A stretch of DNA of 64,000 nucleotides from Diphasiastrum complanatum (Eukaryota > Streptophyta > Lycopodiopsida > Lycopodiales > Lycopodiaceae), in NCBI GenBank assembly GCA_029204225.1, contig CM055106.1, positions 6,028,361 to 6,092,360 of the forward strand, given 5' to 3'. The translations under genes and the position numbers were made by a program. The notes below the pieces were generated by a model. The model did no database searches, had not been told where the DNA came from, and was given only the letters and a program-made list of their open reading frames with translations. Shown piece by piece: positions 34,751 to 46,000 of this stretch (position 1 is its first letter; the number at the start of each line of letters is the position of its first letter).

Positions 34751-35345
34751 CGTCCCAAATTAGGTTAAAGAAATAAAGAAATAAAGAAATAAAGAAATAT
34801 TTAAAAATGCATAAAAAATAGCGCACGCATTTTTATCGGGCTGTTCTTGGAGTTAGGTTCTTGGAGAAGCGATGTTCATGAATTGTTTTTGAAACAATAT
34901 TTTTGAGTTGCATTCAACATTTGGATCAAACAACAAGCTAAGCATGAGGTACTTTTCATTCTTAAATTACTTTTCATTCTATATTTTATTGCATTACTTC
35001 ATGTGCATTATGAATGACAATACTGTATTGCATTGCTTTATGCACATCATAAATTTTATTTAGATTTCTATATATGATATTAATTCTTGTTTGGAAATCC
35101 GACGTTGCACATGGTTTTGAATTCTTAGTTGGTATTACGCCAATGCACATCTCAAAATCGACATTGCAATTTTGGAAAAAAGAACATTGCACATATAAAA
35201 GCAATGACAATATAGCACGATCATTTGCAATAATAATATATTCATAATATCAACCAATGTATTACAAAATTGGTGCTTTAATTTTGCATCTTTCTAGATC
35301 TAACATCAAGTAAAAACCGCATCAACTAAAACTTATAAACCTAAT

Positions 35346-35598
35346 CTACTCATCGTCGTCGTGACGTCCAGTCTGCATGAACACAAACAAACAAACTGCA
35401 TTAATATTTAATGCTTAATCATATAAAAATTAATAAAATTGACATCAGAATACAAACCACATTAGTATGAATACAAAAGCTAGTACTTACATTTGGAGGA
35501 TGACCCTCGCTCTTTAGTTTGTCAACTAATGCATCGTATGATTCCCTGAAGGCAAATTCGTACTCTTCCTTAGTTGGCAGACGTCCATAGTCCGCCAA
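35346..35598 (-). pseudogene. Two terminal exons of an unrecognised minus-strand gene (B2)
   Basis: Copy of 18313-18565: exon 35491-35598 with acceptor ATAG| and donor |GTAAGT, and last exon 35346-35372 ending DDDE and TAG. The exons are unchanged relative to copy 1 as far as I can read. Confidence 0.5.
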
Positions 35599-35832
35599 CT
35601 ATCCATGCATTCAATTTAAGTTGAAATTAATTTAGGCCTACGTTGGAGCAGCTAGTCATAATGCATATTAAAATATAAAAGCATATAAAATCATCTGTTT
35701 TCAAATGCTAACCATGTATTGTGTGTGATGATCCTCTCCCCAAGACACTTCAACTACATCTACAAACTCAACACAACATTTGTGGAGCAGTAGCAAGTCA
35801 TTTTTTGAAAATATTTTCTTTCGTAATATTTT

Positions 35833-36103
35833 AACCATATCATCTAATCACAAATGTGGGTAATGATGTGATCCTTCACTGACAGGTTAATGAAGGTCAA
35901 AGCTTTCCTCAACTTCTTATCGAACACTTTGATGTTCGCTTCATTTGGCGGTCTTCTCTCATCACCTATGATGACATCCCACACATCCTTCTCCATCAGT
36001 ATGTTTTTCATTTTGAATTTTCACACCTCATAGTTGGAAATCCCGTCCAATTTGTTACTTTCACTCAAAATGGACTCTCCCATGTTCGTCATTGCAAAAC
36101 TGC
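35833..36103 (-). pseudogene. Copia gag N-terminal fragment (B2)
   Basis: Copy of 18800-19070 with the same TGA at the conserved Trp position, so the defect predates the duplication. Confidence 0.62.
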
Positions 36104-36406
36104 TTGAAACTTCTACCGTAGGCTAAAAGTAGTATGCCGAGGCCAACTGTGATGTCAGAAGTAAAAAATGATGACCTGTACTTTTTCCCTTACTAGGCCA
36201 CCCGCCGCTTTTCCGCCAAATTGAAAGCCAAATCGGCGTCGCCTTTCGAAATGCACTCTGTTGCCAACTCCCAACTACATGCCCAATGGAATGGTGAGAT
36301 CACCTTTGGTGGACTCCGAACACTTTTTCCACTACAATCACTCTATTTTGTTGTACTATACTTGCAGGTACAGTCTGGGTGCCCTTCGTTTAGAGTCAAA
36401 GATAAA

Positions 36407-36769
36407 CTATAAGAGTAGTGTAGGTTCACTTACTATGCTTGCTTGCAATCCCGCCTTTCTGCTCGAGCCCAACCTCGGATTGCCTGTCCCATGCATCCTA
36501 GCGGCCACAACATCTTTCTGAATCTTGTATTTATCTGTTCGTTCATCCGCTTTTACACGGTTCCAATCACTTCTTGAACACCAGGAGGGCTTGGATTGCC
36601 CGTCCCTATAAGCTCGTCGTGCCATATCACGACGATGCCTAATCCATAAGCTCATATGCTTATGAATATCATTCTCCTCGAATTTCTCTTCTTGTTGGAA
36701 TTTATTACGAAGGGTAGTACTAACCTGTCGTTTATCGGTGGCAAGTTGTTCGGACCATTTATTAAACAA
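36407..36769 (-). pseudogene. Transposon-like coding exon (B2)
   Basis: Copy of 19374-19736, still open for 120 codons. I see three amino-acid changes (I/S in QVSTTL, Q/R in MARRAY and L/V in KDVVAAR). The donor GTAAGTG is kept. Confidence 0.5.
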
Positions 36770-36772
36770 TCT

Positions 36773-37076
36773 GTCGTCAAAATGGCATTGACATAAAGAA
36801 TAGAGCTGGTTCTAGCTATTGGATGTGAGAGTTCTTATGCATTAATTGCTTGGTTTTGAAGGTACTGAACATATTTTCAGTATGAGAAGATTGTTGTACT
36901 TTACTTTGGTTCATTTAATCAAATCTATGTGCCTAATGTGGAGTTAAATGCCAAATTTGCTAGTTTTGGTAAGTAGTTTTGATTCTAGCTCATAGTTTGG
37001 ATCTAGATCTTTGATTTGTGCATTCTCTATCACTTTTAGGATTGATTGGGATTCATTTTGCTATAAAATTTTGTCA
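36773..37076 (+). mobile_element. Copia LTR relic, right-hand part (B2)
   Basis: Copy of 19740-20044, ending TTTTGTCA. Confidence 0.68.
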
Positions 37077-37964
37077 TGCACTTGAGTCATTTTTTTAAGT
37101 AGCTTACTAATTATTCATGTTACTTAGTTAGACAAATATTTTGTAATTTTGCACTTGAATCATTTTTTACATGCCAAGATATTTAAATAATTTTTTTTCA
37201 AAATCACATGAAGATATTATATATTGCATTAAAAAAAAATCAAACATTAAAATGTTTTGAAATTTTGAATTCACTTAGTTTAACAATTATTTTTTGTTAT
37301 TTTTCATAGTAACAAACTGATTACAACTGATATTTATATTATTTTAACAAAAGTAACCTAAAGTTTTAAATATATCTTGCATTATAGTTTGGATTTTAAA
37401 TTTTTGCAAAATGTAACAGAGTCACAAATCGTTTTTTTTTATTCTATTTGAAGTTTCAAAATGTATGAAAATTTTAAAAAACCTTAAAATATGTAAGTAA
37501 AAAGGGTCTTCCGCCACTTCTCGTTTCAAAATATTTCGCGTCTTATGTTTTTTGGTTGTCAATCAATTGATTTTCAGTATACTGCAAAAAAACTTATATT
37601 ATGTATAGTAATACTCAAGAAACTGTAGCATAGCTATAAATACTAACTAGGAGTCAACATTTACGGTAACATCGATCAATTCATGTGGTCTTTCATCCTG
37701 ATCGTTCAAATCCCAGATGGTGGTACGTGATTCAAGTCGTTTCTTGAAATAAAAGAATTTTTGAAGATAGAGATGTTGTGGAGGACATGGTGCTACCAGT
37801 TGATGCACTTCATGAACAAGATCGTAAAGATGGATTTGATGACACATTTTTGGAGGATGATCATGTGCAAGCTTCACAAGCTAATAATGATGTTGAGTGT
37901 GATGCATCATCATCGGATGGATCGACGACACACCACAAGAACACAAAAAGCAGATATCTATGCA

Positions 37965-38425
37965 ATTATCCACGCATGGATGTTCCATGTGGCTATCATT
38001 TCTGGAAACTCCATAATTCACCAGAGACCGTGAAATTCAAATCGCGTGGATTATCCACGCCAACTCCATAATTCACCAGAGACCGTGAAATTCAAATCGC
38101 GTGGATTATCCACGTGTGGATCTTCCACGCCAACTCAGACAACTGGCAGCCGACCTAACCTCCGATGACTGATTCCGATTATCCACGCATGGATTATCCA
38201 CGCCATAGTAAGATGCAAAAAAATTAGACTTGGCTTTCATGTAGAATTGCATGGCAAATTATCTACGTGTGGATAATCCACATGTATTTTTTTTATGCAC
38301 GCAAAATCCAGAGAGTTGGGGCCATGGATATGGCGTGGATATTTTTTTTTTCAAACCACGCGGTATCCATGGCTTCAACTCTCTAGATTGTGCGTGGATT
38401 ATTCACTTGTAAAAATCCACACAAA
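37965..38425. repeat. GTGGATTATCCAC palindrome cluster (B2)
   Basis: Copy of 20930-21430 with two rearrangements. An 87-bp segment between ATTATTCACGC and ATTATCCACGC of copy 1 is absent. A 55-bp block (CCATAATTCACCAGAGACC to the GTGGATTATCCACG word) occurs twice in tandem (about 38011-38115). The 34-bp hairpin is retained at about 38305-38390. Confidence 0.85.
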
Positions 38426-39399
38426 TTCTTTCAAATTATTTTGACCAAAAAACAAATTTGGCGCGTGAACCAAAATGTGTTCGCTCCTAAGCTAGATGTC
38501 AACTTCTTTTTTCTTTTATGTGAGAGAGAGAGAAAAAGAGAGAAAAGATGGGAGTGAGGATGAGATGGGGGTGAATGTGAATGAGAATATTGAAAGTTTT
38601 TTGATGGATATTGATAGTGTTTTGTGTTTTTAGTCCATTGATGGATGTTAGTTGTATTTGTTTTGTGATCATAATCCTTTAGTATAAGTTTTAAGTTTTT
38701 TTGTTTGTGATGTAGGCTTGGATATGAAAAATGGAGCTTTTATTGCAAAGAATTGAAAGTTCAAGTGCATGCAAAAGGAAAAGCAAAGATTGCAAAACAA
38801 TGGAGATACAATAGTAAAGCTAAATTCACATTTATTTTGGATCATTTGATATGTAGTTGATAAGTTAATGTATTATCTATTGATGCATTGTGTTGTGGTT
38901 TCCATTACTTTCCATTGTGCTTTCATTACCTTCGATTGTGAATTCTAGCATGCAAATCATGTGCTAAAATAGACACATTACATTGAATTCATCAATAGAT
39001 ACATTTGCATTCAATAGACTATACATTGCATTGAATTCATCAATAGATACATGTGCGTTCAATAGATGTGCATTCAATAGACTATATATTTGTATTAATG
39101 AGTTAAAAATATATGCATTCAAAATTTTTGCAAGAATGATGTAGTGGCAAAACATTTTCTTGATTTAAAAAAGAGTACATTGATGAGAGAATGAATTCTC
39201 CCTTCATCCATTGCCTTCTACAAGGCCTTACATTCAATTTTAAAGTTGTACTCATCATTACTTCCTCCCTCCTCGCTTCTTTTGACTTGTAGGTTTACGT
39301 TGGTGTCCACATCTTCAAACTCCTCTCATTCACATTCTCTTCCACATTTTCCTTCTCAATATTTTTCTCTACATCACGAATTCTTGAAGTTATTGAGCT

Positions 39400-39760
39400 T
39401 GACATAGCAGGGTTTCCAGTTTTACCACACTATTTGGACTCGAGACTATTACATTGTCTTCGATTTACATTGGGACAGCTTCGCGTATCACCACATCAGT
39501 TGGCTATTGAGACTGGGAGATTATAGGGTACCCAAAGAGAGGAGCGGATTTGCCAATTATGCTCCTTAGATGAGGTGGAGTCAAAGGAGCACTTTATCTT
39601 TAGGTGCCCGGTGTATTACGATATCAGAGGGAGATAACATTGTTTGTTCTGTGACACACCGTCACCTTACGATCGCTCCTAGCCTATGAGGACTCCCGAT
39701 GCACTGCACTCATGATACGAGAGATGTTGATAGTTGATATATAAGCGTTGGTAAGAAACG
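39400..39760 (+). pseudogene. LINE C-terminal domain (RNase H end and zinc finger)
   Basis: The plus frame reads LRFTLGQLRVSPHQLAIETG, a stop where the family has a residue, then REERICQLCSLDEVESKEHF and IFRCPVYYDI. This is the C-terminal CX2C...HX4C zinc-finger region found at the end of plant L1-type ORF2 proteins. A further decayed stretch to about 39740 (RCTALMIREM in another frame) matches the usual last residues. No poly-A tail is obvious; a CA repeat follows. Confidence 0.75.
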
Positions 39761-39793
39761 TGCACACCACGCCACGCATGTGAAAAGCGGTGG

Positions 39794-39818
39794 TGCACAC
39801 ACACACACACACACACAT
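39794..39818. repeat. (CA)n microsatellite
   Basis: About 12 CA units following GGTGGTG. Confidence 0.95.
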
Positions 39819-39849
39819 CCCTAATCCTAAATCCTCACCATATTTGTAC

Positions 39850-40006
39850 AATCATTCGCCGTCCACCCAAACCATCGGCTGCCACCCAAAACTTTGATTA
39901 ATTGTCACTGACAACTTTCGACCCAAACCATTGACCTTCGACCCAAACCATCAGCCGTAACCCAAATTGTCGACCGCCCACCGTCAACGACGGGTACTCT
40001 TTACTA

Positions 40007-40007
<1 letters not shown>
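39850..40007 (+). mobile_element. Helitron-type 3' end, plus strand
   Basis: A hairpin CCGTC-AAC-GACGG (39981-39993) is followed 10 bp later by CTAA (40004-40007) and then a T, the CTRR|T end that marks Helitrons. Upstream are four loose ACCCAAACCATC / ACCCAAATTGTC units (39869-39970). The left end is unknown; a possible start lies near 39733 after the LINE. The hairpin sequence resembles that of the Helitron at 58877-59360. Confidence 0.5.
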
Positions 40008-40011
<4 letters not shown>

Positions 40012-40042
<31 letters not shown>

Positions 40043-40059
40043 ATGAGTGAAGTGTATAT

Positions 40060-40125
<66 letters not shown>
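40012..40125. repeat. (GT)n and (CT)n microsatellites
   Basis: GT repeat at 40012-40040, a 22-bp spacer, then CT repeat at 40063-40125. Confidence 0.97.
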
Positions 40126-40127
<2 letters not shown>

Positions 40128-40530
40128 CAAACTCGAGCTAAAAGAATTCAAAAAAGTTCAATGAGTTTAGTTCTTAGAATAAAATCTCAGAACCAGCCTC
40201 TGAAAGCTCAAGAAGCCTAGTCATAAGCTCATGCAAGTCATTTTTTATATTTATACAAGTGAGCGCTGAAAGGTAAACTCCCGAGTACACTTCTTAGTAT
40301 GTTTTGAAAAAATATATATATATATTTTTAAGCTCTTAAGTACAGTATATATAAATATAGATATAGAATACACTTAATATACTTATATAGCATATTTTTA
40401 TAGATATAAAGCACACACACACACACAAAAAAAAAAATTTCTTATACTAAAATTTTTGAGACAGGCTATCTTTTTTTTGGCATATATATATCTATATAAA
40501 TATTTAAACTTATGTACACTTTTGCGAATG
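40126..40530. other. No gene recognised
   Basis: AT-rich sequence with TATATATA stretches and a short CA/A tract (40413-40437). Nothing coding. Confidence 0.45.
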
Positions 40531-40761
40531 TGTATGGGTGCACCCATGCATCCTCCTCCCCTCACCCATGCATGAGCTTTTTCTAACTAAAAAACCTGGG
40601 AAGGAGGATGCATGCATGGGGAAAAGGATGCATGACCCTCCTCCCCATGCATGCATGTACATCCCCTCCTCTATCTCTCTCCTATACCCTAATTTCCCCC
40701 TCTCACCCAATTTGAATTTATCTCTCTCTCTCCTATACCCTCCTTCCCCCTCTCACGATTG

Positions 40762-40763
<2 letters not shown>
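40531..40763. repeat. ATGCATGC and CCTCCTCCCC repeats
   Basis: ATGCATG words recur (about 40546, 40567, 40608, 40626, 40646) together with CTCCTCCCC blocks in both orientations, giving imperfect inverted repeats (CCATGCATCCTCC versus GGAGGATGCATG). CTATACCCT-type pyrimidine words repeat after 40670. Open frames here are by-products of low complexity. Confidence 0.7.

Positions 40764-40843
<80 letters not shown>
40764..40843. repeat. (CT)n microsatellite, about 80 bp
   Basis: Perfect CT dinucleotides. Confidence 0.98.
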
Positions 40844-40847
<4 letters not shown>

Positions 40848-41011
40848 GTGGATCTTCTTACATTCTTGAACCGCTGGACGACGATCTTGGTTGCGTTGCA
40901 GCAAAATGTAGAGTGGGATACATCGCGATCCAAAACCCTAGAGTCGATGTTCTGAATATTGTTCTGAGGCTCTTATTGAAAATGCCAAAATAGAACAGCC
41001 CAGAAAAGCTG

Positions 41012-41429
41012 CAACATATGCAGTGAAGTCTACACCGTTAAGGCAACATCTACACTAGGCAACATTGCAAGGCAGTGCAACGTCACAACATGAATGCTCT
41101 CATATGCAAATGCCATACCACTATTCGGCCCCTCGATCGAAGCTGGGCACAAGCTCTCGGTGCCATGGGTTTCACATCCCAAACAACAAATAGCTTGCTC
41201 AATCTATGGCTCATCATTTTCCTTTCAAAACACTATTGATCTGGACATCATAGCCAAAACTTGCAACACTAGTGTGCCAGCCATGAAAACTATGAATGGA
41301 AATCTCAACCTGGACACAATAACATCAGGAGACACAATCAATCTACCATGCAACAGTCCTCATATTGGGTGCGGTCCCTGTGGAACAGGCTATGTTACAG
41401 TGGCAGGAATGATCTTCCAACAGTGGTAG
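41012..41429 (+). pseudogene. LysM-domain protein fragment with two LysM modules
   Basis: The plus frame reads CSEVYTVKATSTLGNIARQC, an in-frame TGA at 41090-41092, then MLSYANAIPL...GHKLSVPW. This matches a LysM module (YTV...TL..IA..CNVT...L...N......I..G..L..P). A second module follows in ACSIYG...DLDIIAKTCNTSV...NLDTITSGDTINLPC. A CxxC-like GCGPCG follows, as between modules in plant LysM receptor-type proteins. These proteins bind chitin-like or Nod-factor-like glycans at the cell surface. The first module is cut by the stop, no signal peptide or membrane segment is seen, and a CT microsatellite lies downstream. Decayed coding may continue in another frame to about 41540. Confidence 0.68.
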
Positions 41430-41540
41430 TGAAGTGCACAACCATGAGTAGTAGCATAAGTGATGCCAATCCCACCATCAATTTTCAATAGCCTTTTGCT
41501 CCTGGCAGTGTTCTCACCATGTCCTGTGCAAATCTTTCAA

Positions 41541-41543
<3 letters not shown>

Positions 41544-41604
<61 letters not shown>
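41544..41604. repeat. (CT)n microsatellite
   Basis: About 61 bp of CT. A CACA/GAGA stretch follows at 41651-41680. Confidence 0.97.
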
Positions 41605-41607
<3 letters not shown>

Positions 41608-41680
41608 TGACATTATCTCGAGTTTTTGCATGCACAAATAAAAAATCCAAACACACACACACACACACAGAGAGAGAGAG

Positions 41681-42200
41681 TTAACACACACACATACACA
41701 CTTGCATTAGAAAAATAGACGTGCCTCTCCCACCACAACTACCAGAAGCTTTTCTCTCAGAATTTAGACAGAACGCCAATATTACAGATGAGCGTTGATT
41801 TATATATGTATTCTAAATGCTAATCTTGTTGACTCCATCCGATCAAGTGAGGAGCGCTAGCCTCCATAGTCCCAGTTCTGAATCTAATTAGTAGAAGTTC
41901 ATAGTATTCACATGTGGATTTTGAATACTGGTTCACATCTACTACACTTTGGATTTGGAGTAATGAATCACAGCCATTATAATCCTGATTTTGAATAAAA
42001 GCTTATATATGTTGCTTCAGAGCCATTTTTGAGCACTGGCTTGAACCTATGCTTTTGGGCATTCGACTCCAAACTATAGCAGCTTCCAAATGCATTCGTG
42101 AGGAGGAGAATCTTTGTCATTTATCACACTTTTGAACAAATCATTGTTTCCAACTTTCAAGGAAGTAATAAAACATCTAAATGACACCTGGAGCATGAGC
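41681..42200. other. No gene recognised
   Basis: Unique-looking sequence with no domain and no structure that I could identify. Confidence 0.45.
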
Positions 42201-42286
42201 AAATGAGTGCTGATTCAGTTGTTGCATCAGCGCATTCTCTCTCTCACTCACAGTTCTCCCTCTCTCTTGCTCACGGTTCTCATGAT

Positions 42287-42353
<67 letters not shown>

Positions 42354-42456
42354 GTGAGAACCGTTGAGAGAGAGCAACCGTTCCCACAGTTCTCACGGTT
42401 CCTCTCTCTCAACGGCTCTCAGGGTTCCTCTCACTGTTCTAACGGTTCTCACGGTG

Positions 42457-42487
<31 letters not shown>

Positions 42488-42586
42488 CTCTCACTATTCT
42501 AACGGTTTTCACGGTGCTCTCTCTCTCTCGCGGTTCCTCTCTCGCGGTTCCTCTCACTGTTCTAACGGTTCTCACGGTGCTCTCTC
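42201..42586. repeat. CT-rich minisatellite, left part
   Basis: CT repeat (42289-42350) followed by variants of CGGTTCCTCTCACTGTTCTAACGGTTCTCACGGTGCTCTCTCTC in loose tandem, about 55-65 bp per unit. The same units resume at 48702, after the inserted LTR element. Confidence 0.9.
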
Positions 42587-43063
42587 TGTTATGGCCATCT
42601 TCGGTTAAGGACCTAGAATAGTCCTAATATGGTAAACCAGCCCTCCAGTACTCGAGATTATTGGTCACGTCGTGATTTAATTCCATGTCAAGGCCTGTTT
42701 GTGACTAATTACCTTGAGAGGACTCAGACACTCTAATTGAGACACTTGGAGCATTGCATGCATGTGTGATAGATATAGGCAGGAGGACTACATGAAGAGA
42801 TGTGATCTATTTATAGTTGACCTGCATGGGGATTGCATGGTTACATGCACAGGACTCTACTCTCTATATAATGAGGTGGGGATTTTCCCGTCGACATATT
42901 GGGTTAGGTTACCAGTTTCTCTCTTCTCCTCTTGCTTCACATGACATGGCTTGGGGGCTAGATCCAGTTTTGATCTAGGATTGGTTGGGCGGTTTGGATC
43001 CATAGTCTCTCCTATTGTGTTCTCCTATCCTCATCTTAGGGGCAATCCTTCAGGGTCTTAATA
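42587..43063 (+). mobile_element. 5' LTR of a LARD-like LTR retrotransposon
   Basis: 477 bp, TGTTATGGCCATC to GGGTCTTAATA, followed at once by TTGGTAACAAAGCC, a decayed Met-tRNA-type primer site. It has a TATA box, CTCTATATAATGAGG, at about 42860-42875. It matches 47697-48173 with roughly 5% divergence by eye. The termini are TG...TA and not TG...CA. Confidence 0.88.
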
Positions 43064-46000
43064 TTGGTAACAAAGCCCGGCTAAGGTGCGGTCTTGGATA
43101 GGAGTGTATGCAAGTTCTACACCGAATTTGAATTGAAGAGCACTTGGATTCAGATCTCAAAGAAGTGATGATTTCTCAAGGGAAGTTTTGAATTGGAGTT
43201 CTAAATCATTCAGCTTTTCAAACTTTGTGGTAGAGTGCCTTCTACACATTCACTTTTGATGCCAGAAATTTTCTTTGTAAGCCTTTCTCTGTCGAATAGC
43301 TTGAAGCCTCAGTTGAAGGATGAGCCATGGGAGCAAGCTACAGATTCTCTTTCCAACACGTTTTTAAACTTCTGAAGATTCCAGAAAGCTGCCAGAGGTA
43401 TTTGTCAGCTGAATCTTATGGAGAAGTTGTCTCCATAAGGGATCTATCTGTGGCCGATAGCTGCTGGTAGATGCCTGTTATGTAGAGAATTGTTGAGAGG
43501 GCCTGCATGGGAACCTTTAGATATGGTAGAAGTTTGCGATTTTCTTCCTGAAGTTCTATTGAAGGCTGCACCTTTGATCCCTCTGCCGGCTCACAGACCA
43601 AGGATTGCACCTGTTTTTCTGGTTCCTGGGTAGCTATCTTTTCCAAGGGATATGTGAAGATTTGGCAGATTCGAAATCCATTTTGGATCTAGCGCTGCTT
43701 GCTGAATGCAGTAGTCGGAATTTCACAGTGGTGATCACCTTCACTTTTGATGTGGGCACCAGATGCCCTGGCCAGAAGTTGGAAGAGAAACGCTTTCCGG
43801 AAGAGAAACACTAGTGCGTTTTCCTTGAGTAGTGTGGAGGCAGCAGAGGCAATGGAGGCCTGTTGAGCATCGCCCTCTAATCTTGTCTGGTGGTGTTCAT
43901 CACTGGGGAGAATCAGATGTTGTTGAGAGCTGGGATCCCGATTCTTGTGGGCAGCAGAGGCTGGGTCTGATAATAGACGTTGGAGTGCAGCTGTGATCTG
44001 GGTTCGGATCCAGTAAACCCTCCTGACCTACCTGCGAGAAAGATCTCTCTCCCTCTCTTTCTCTCTTGCGCTTGGGCAGCCACCCTTTCTTGTGTGATGA
44101 CGGCTGGAAAAGATCAAACACCTAAAAAATTTTAGTTTTTGAGAAGCCTTTTCCCTTTTGTGCTTGGGTTGGGTATTTTGGAGCTGAGGGACCGCAATTT
44201 TTAAAATTGCATTGCTGGTCAACCAAGATTTTTAAGAGCTTGACGTGTAGTGACTTCAAAAATGGTTTCATAAGTGATTTTGGGAACTCGAGAAATTTGA
44301 GTTACTAGCCTCCAGTGACAGGAATTTTAATTTCTTGGGCATGTGTTAAAGCAGTAAACTCGGTTTCGGATATTGTTTTTCGATAAGAGGTAGAAAGAAT
44401 TTGGTTTTTTTTCTTCTCTGTGGACAATATGCATGTATAAAGTCCATATCAGCTTGACAGTTACCCTGTAAGCCTAGTATTTTGAGAACTTAATACTGTT
44501 GTTTTTGTGTCAAGCGATACTAATCGGTTAATATTTATTAAACCGATCTTGACAAAATAATGGTTGTGGTTTGGTTCTCCAGGCAAGTACCTAGTTAGTG
44601 GGAAATTTGGGTCTTTGGTACTGTGCTTTTTATCGATTTAACTCTGGAGTAAGATTACTCCTAGTAAATGGAGTTAAATTGTGTTTTTTCGATTTTCTCC
44701 TTTTAAAATCGGTGGAACACCGATCAGTTGGTTAATGTGGTTTTGATGATTTAGGTCATTAAAATTGAACAAACCAAAGCTTTTGGAATACTTGTTAATT
44801 AATTAATGGTGGAAAATTTATAGTATTTGGAGGTAATTCTTTATTCAATAATATTATTTTGGTGTGAATATAGTATAGGAAGTACCCGAATCCAAATCTT
44901 ATTTCCCATTGATTACAGATAATTTTAACGAAGTAATTCTTAAGCCAGTAAGTAAAAAGGACGAACAGTCCAATTTTTTTGAAAAAATCATAATAATAGG
45001 AACTGATCAAAAGTAAAACTGATTTCATTTCTAGTTAAAATCCTATGGTGGTTGTATATCGATATTTCTACCTAGGTATAGGATAGAGATGAAACTATTT
45101 CAAACTTTTTTCCTACAGTAATTCATTTTTTTACATTTACTAATGTCATTACGTCTTTTGGTACCTTAGCTGAAATAGATTTTCAGGGAACTAAAAATTC
45201 TGAGGAAAGAAGAGTGGACATCAGAGGTAGTAAGTTTGATCGGGGAATGTATTTTGCAGTTAGGATTTTGGTAGTCCCTGTAAATAATTGCTTAATACTA
45301 GTTATTAATTTCCTGGTTAGAATTCATTCAGTTGAATTTGTAACTGATATATTTGTAACCATTGAGTTATCCGCAATTTTGGATGTCAATTGTGAGGTCT
45401 AGAAGTGGAATATGATACGTGGATTACATTGGATCTGCTAGTTGACAGAAGCTGGTCCCTAGATTTGATGCATCAATAGGGGTTTGAAGCTCATCACTAA
45501 CCAGAAAGGATCAGGATGTAATATTGAACCATGTTAATTCTTCTGTCTAAATCACAGAATCAGGTGTGGATTTGTGATATCCATCCGATGGGGCATGCCA
45601 ATCATCCAAATAAAATGGATTCTCCAGTATTTGGGAACAAGAGATAATATCCTATAGTGATTATAGGACAGCTAGAAGATCAGTGGATCTCTAGAATATC
45701 AGATAAGGCGGTTAAGGATTTTCTGGAAGGAAAAGCTGATGGTATGGGACAGTAAGTTTGATCAAAATTTAAGTCTGAGAGTTCTATATTAGATCAACCT
45801 AATCTTAGTTGAGTAGTAGGATCAGAGAGGGGTTGATTGAGTGAAGAAATTATGTAATTAGAAGGTAAGTTGGATTGGAAAACTGCTGAGAGTGAATGTT
45901 ATTCGTCTCAGAGATTTTCCCAAATATGTTATTTACTCATGAGAAATAAAAATTTTTTTGTAGCTGAGTTACAAGATCTCAGTGAGATATGTGAGTAACA

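Larger units (their letters stand above)
31697..39341 (+). repeat. Duplicated segment B, copy 2
   Basis: Partner of 14635-22348. After CACATTCTCTT at 39331-39341 the sequence departs from copy 1. It carries the same LTR and primer site, GACGT cluster, minus-strand exons, LTR relic and palindrome cluster, described for copy 1. Confidence 0.97.
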
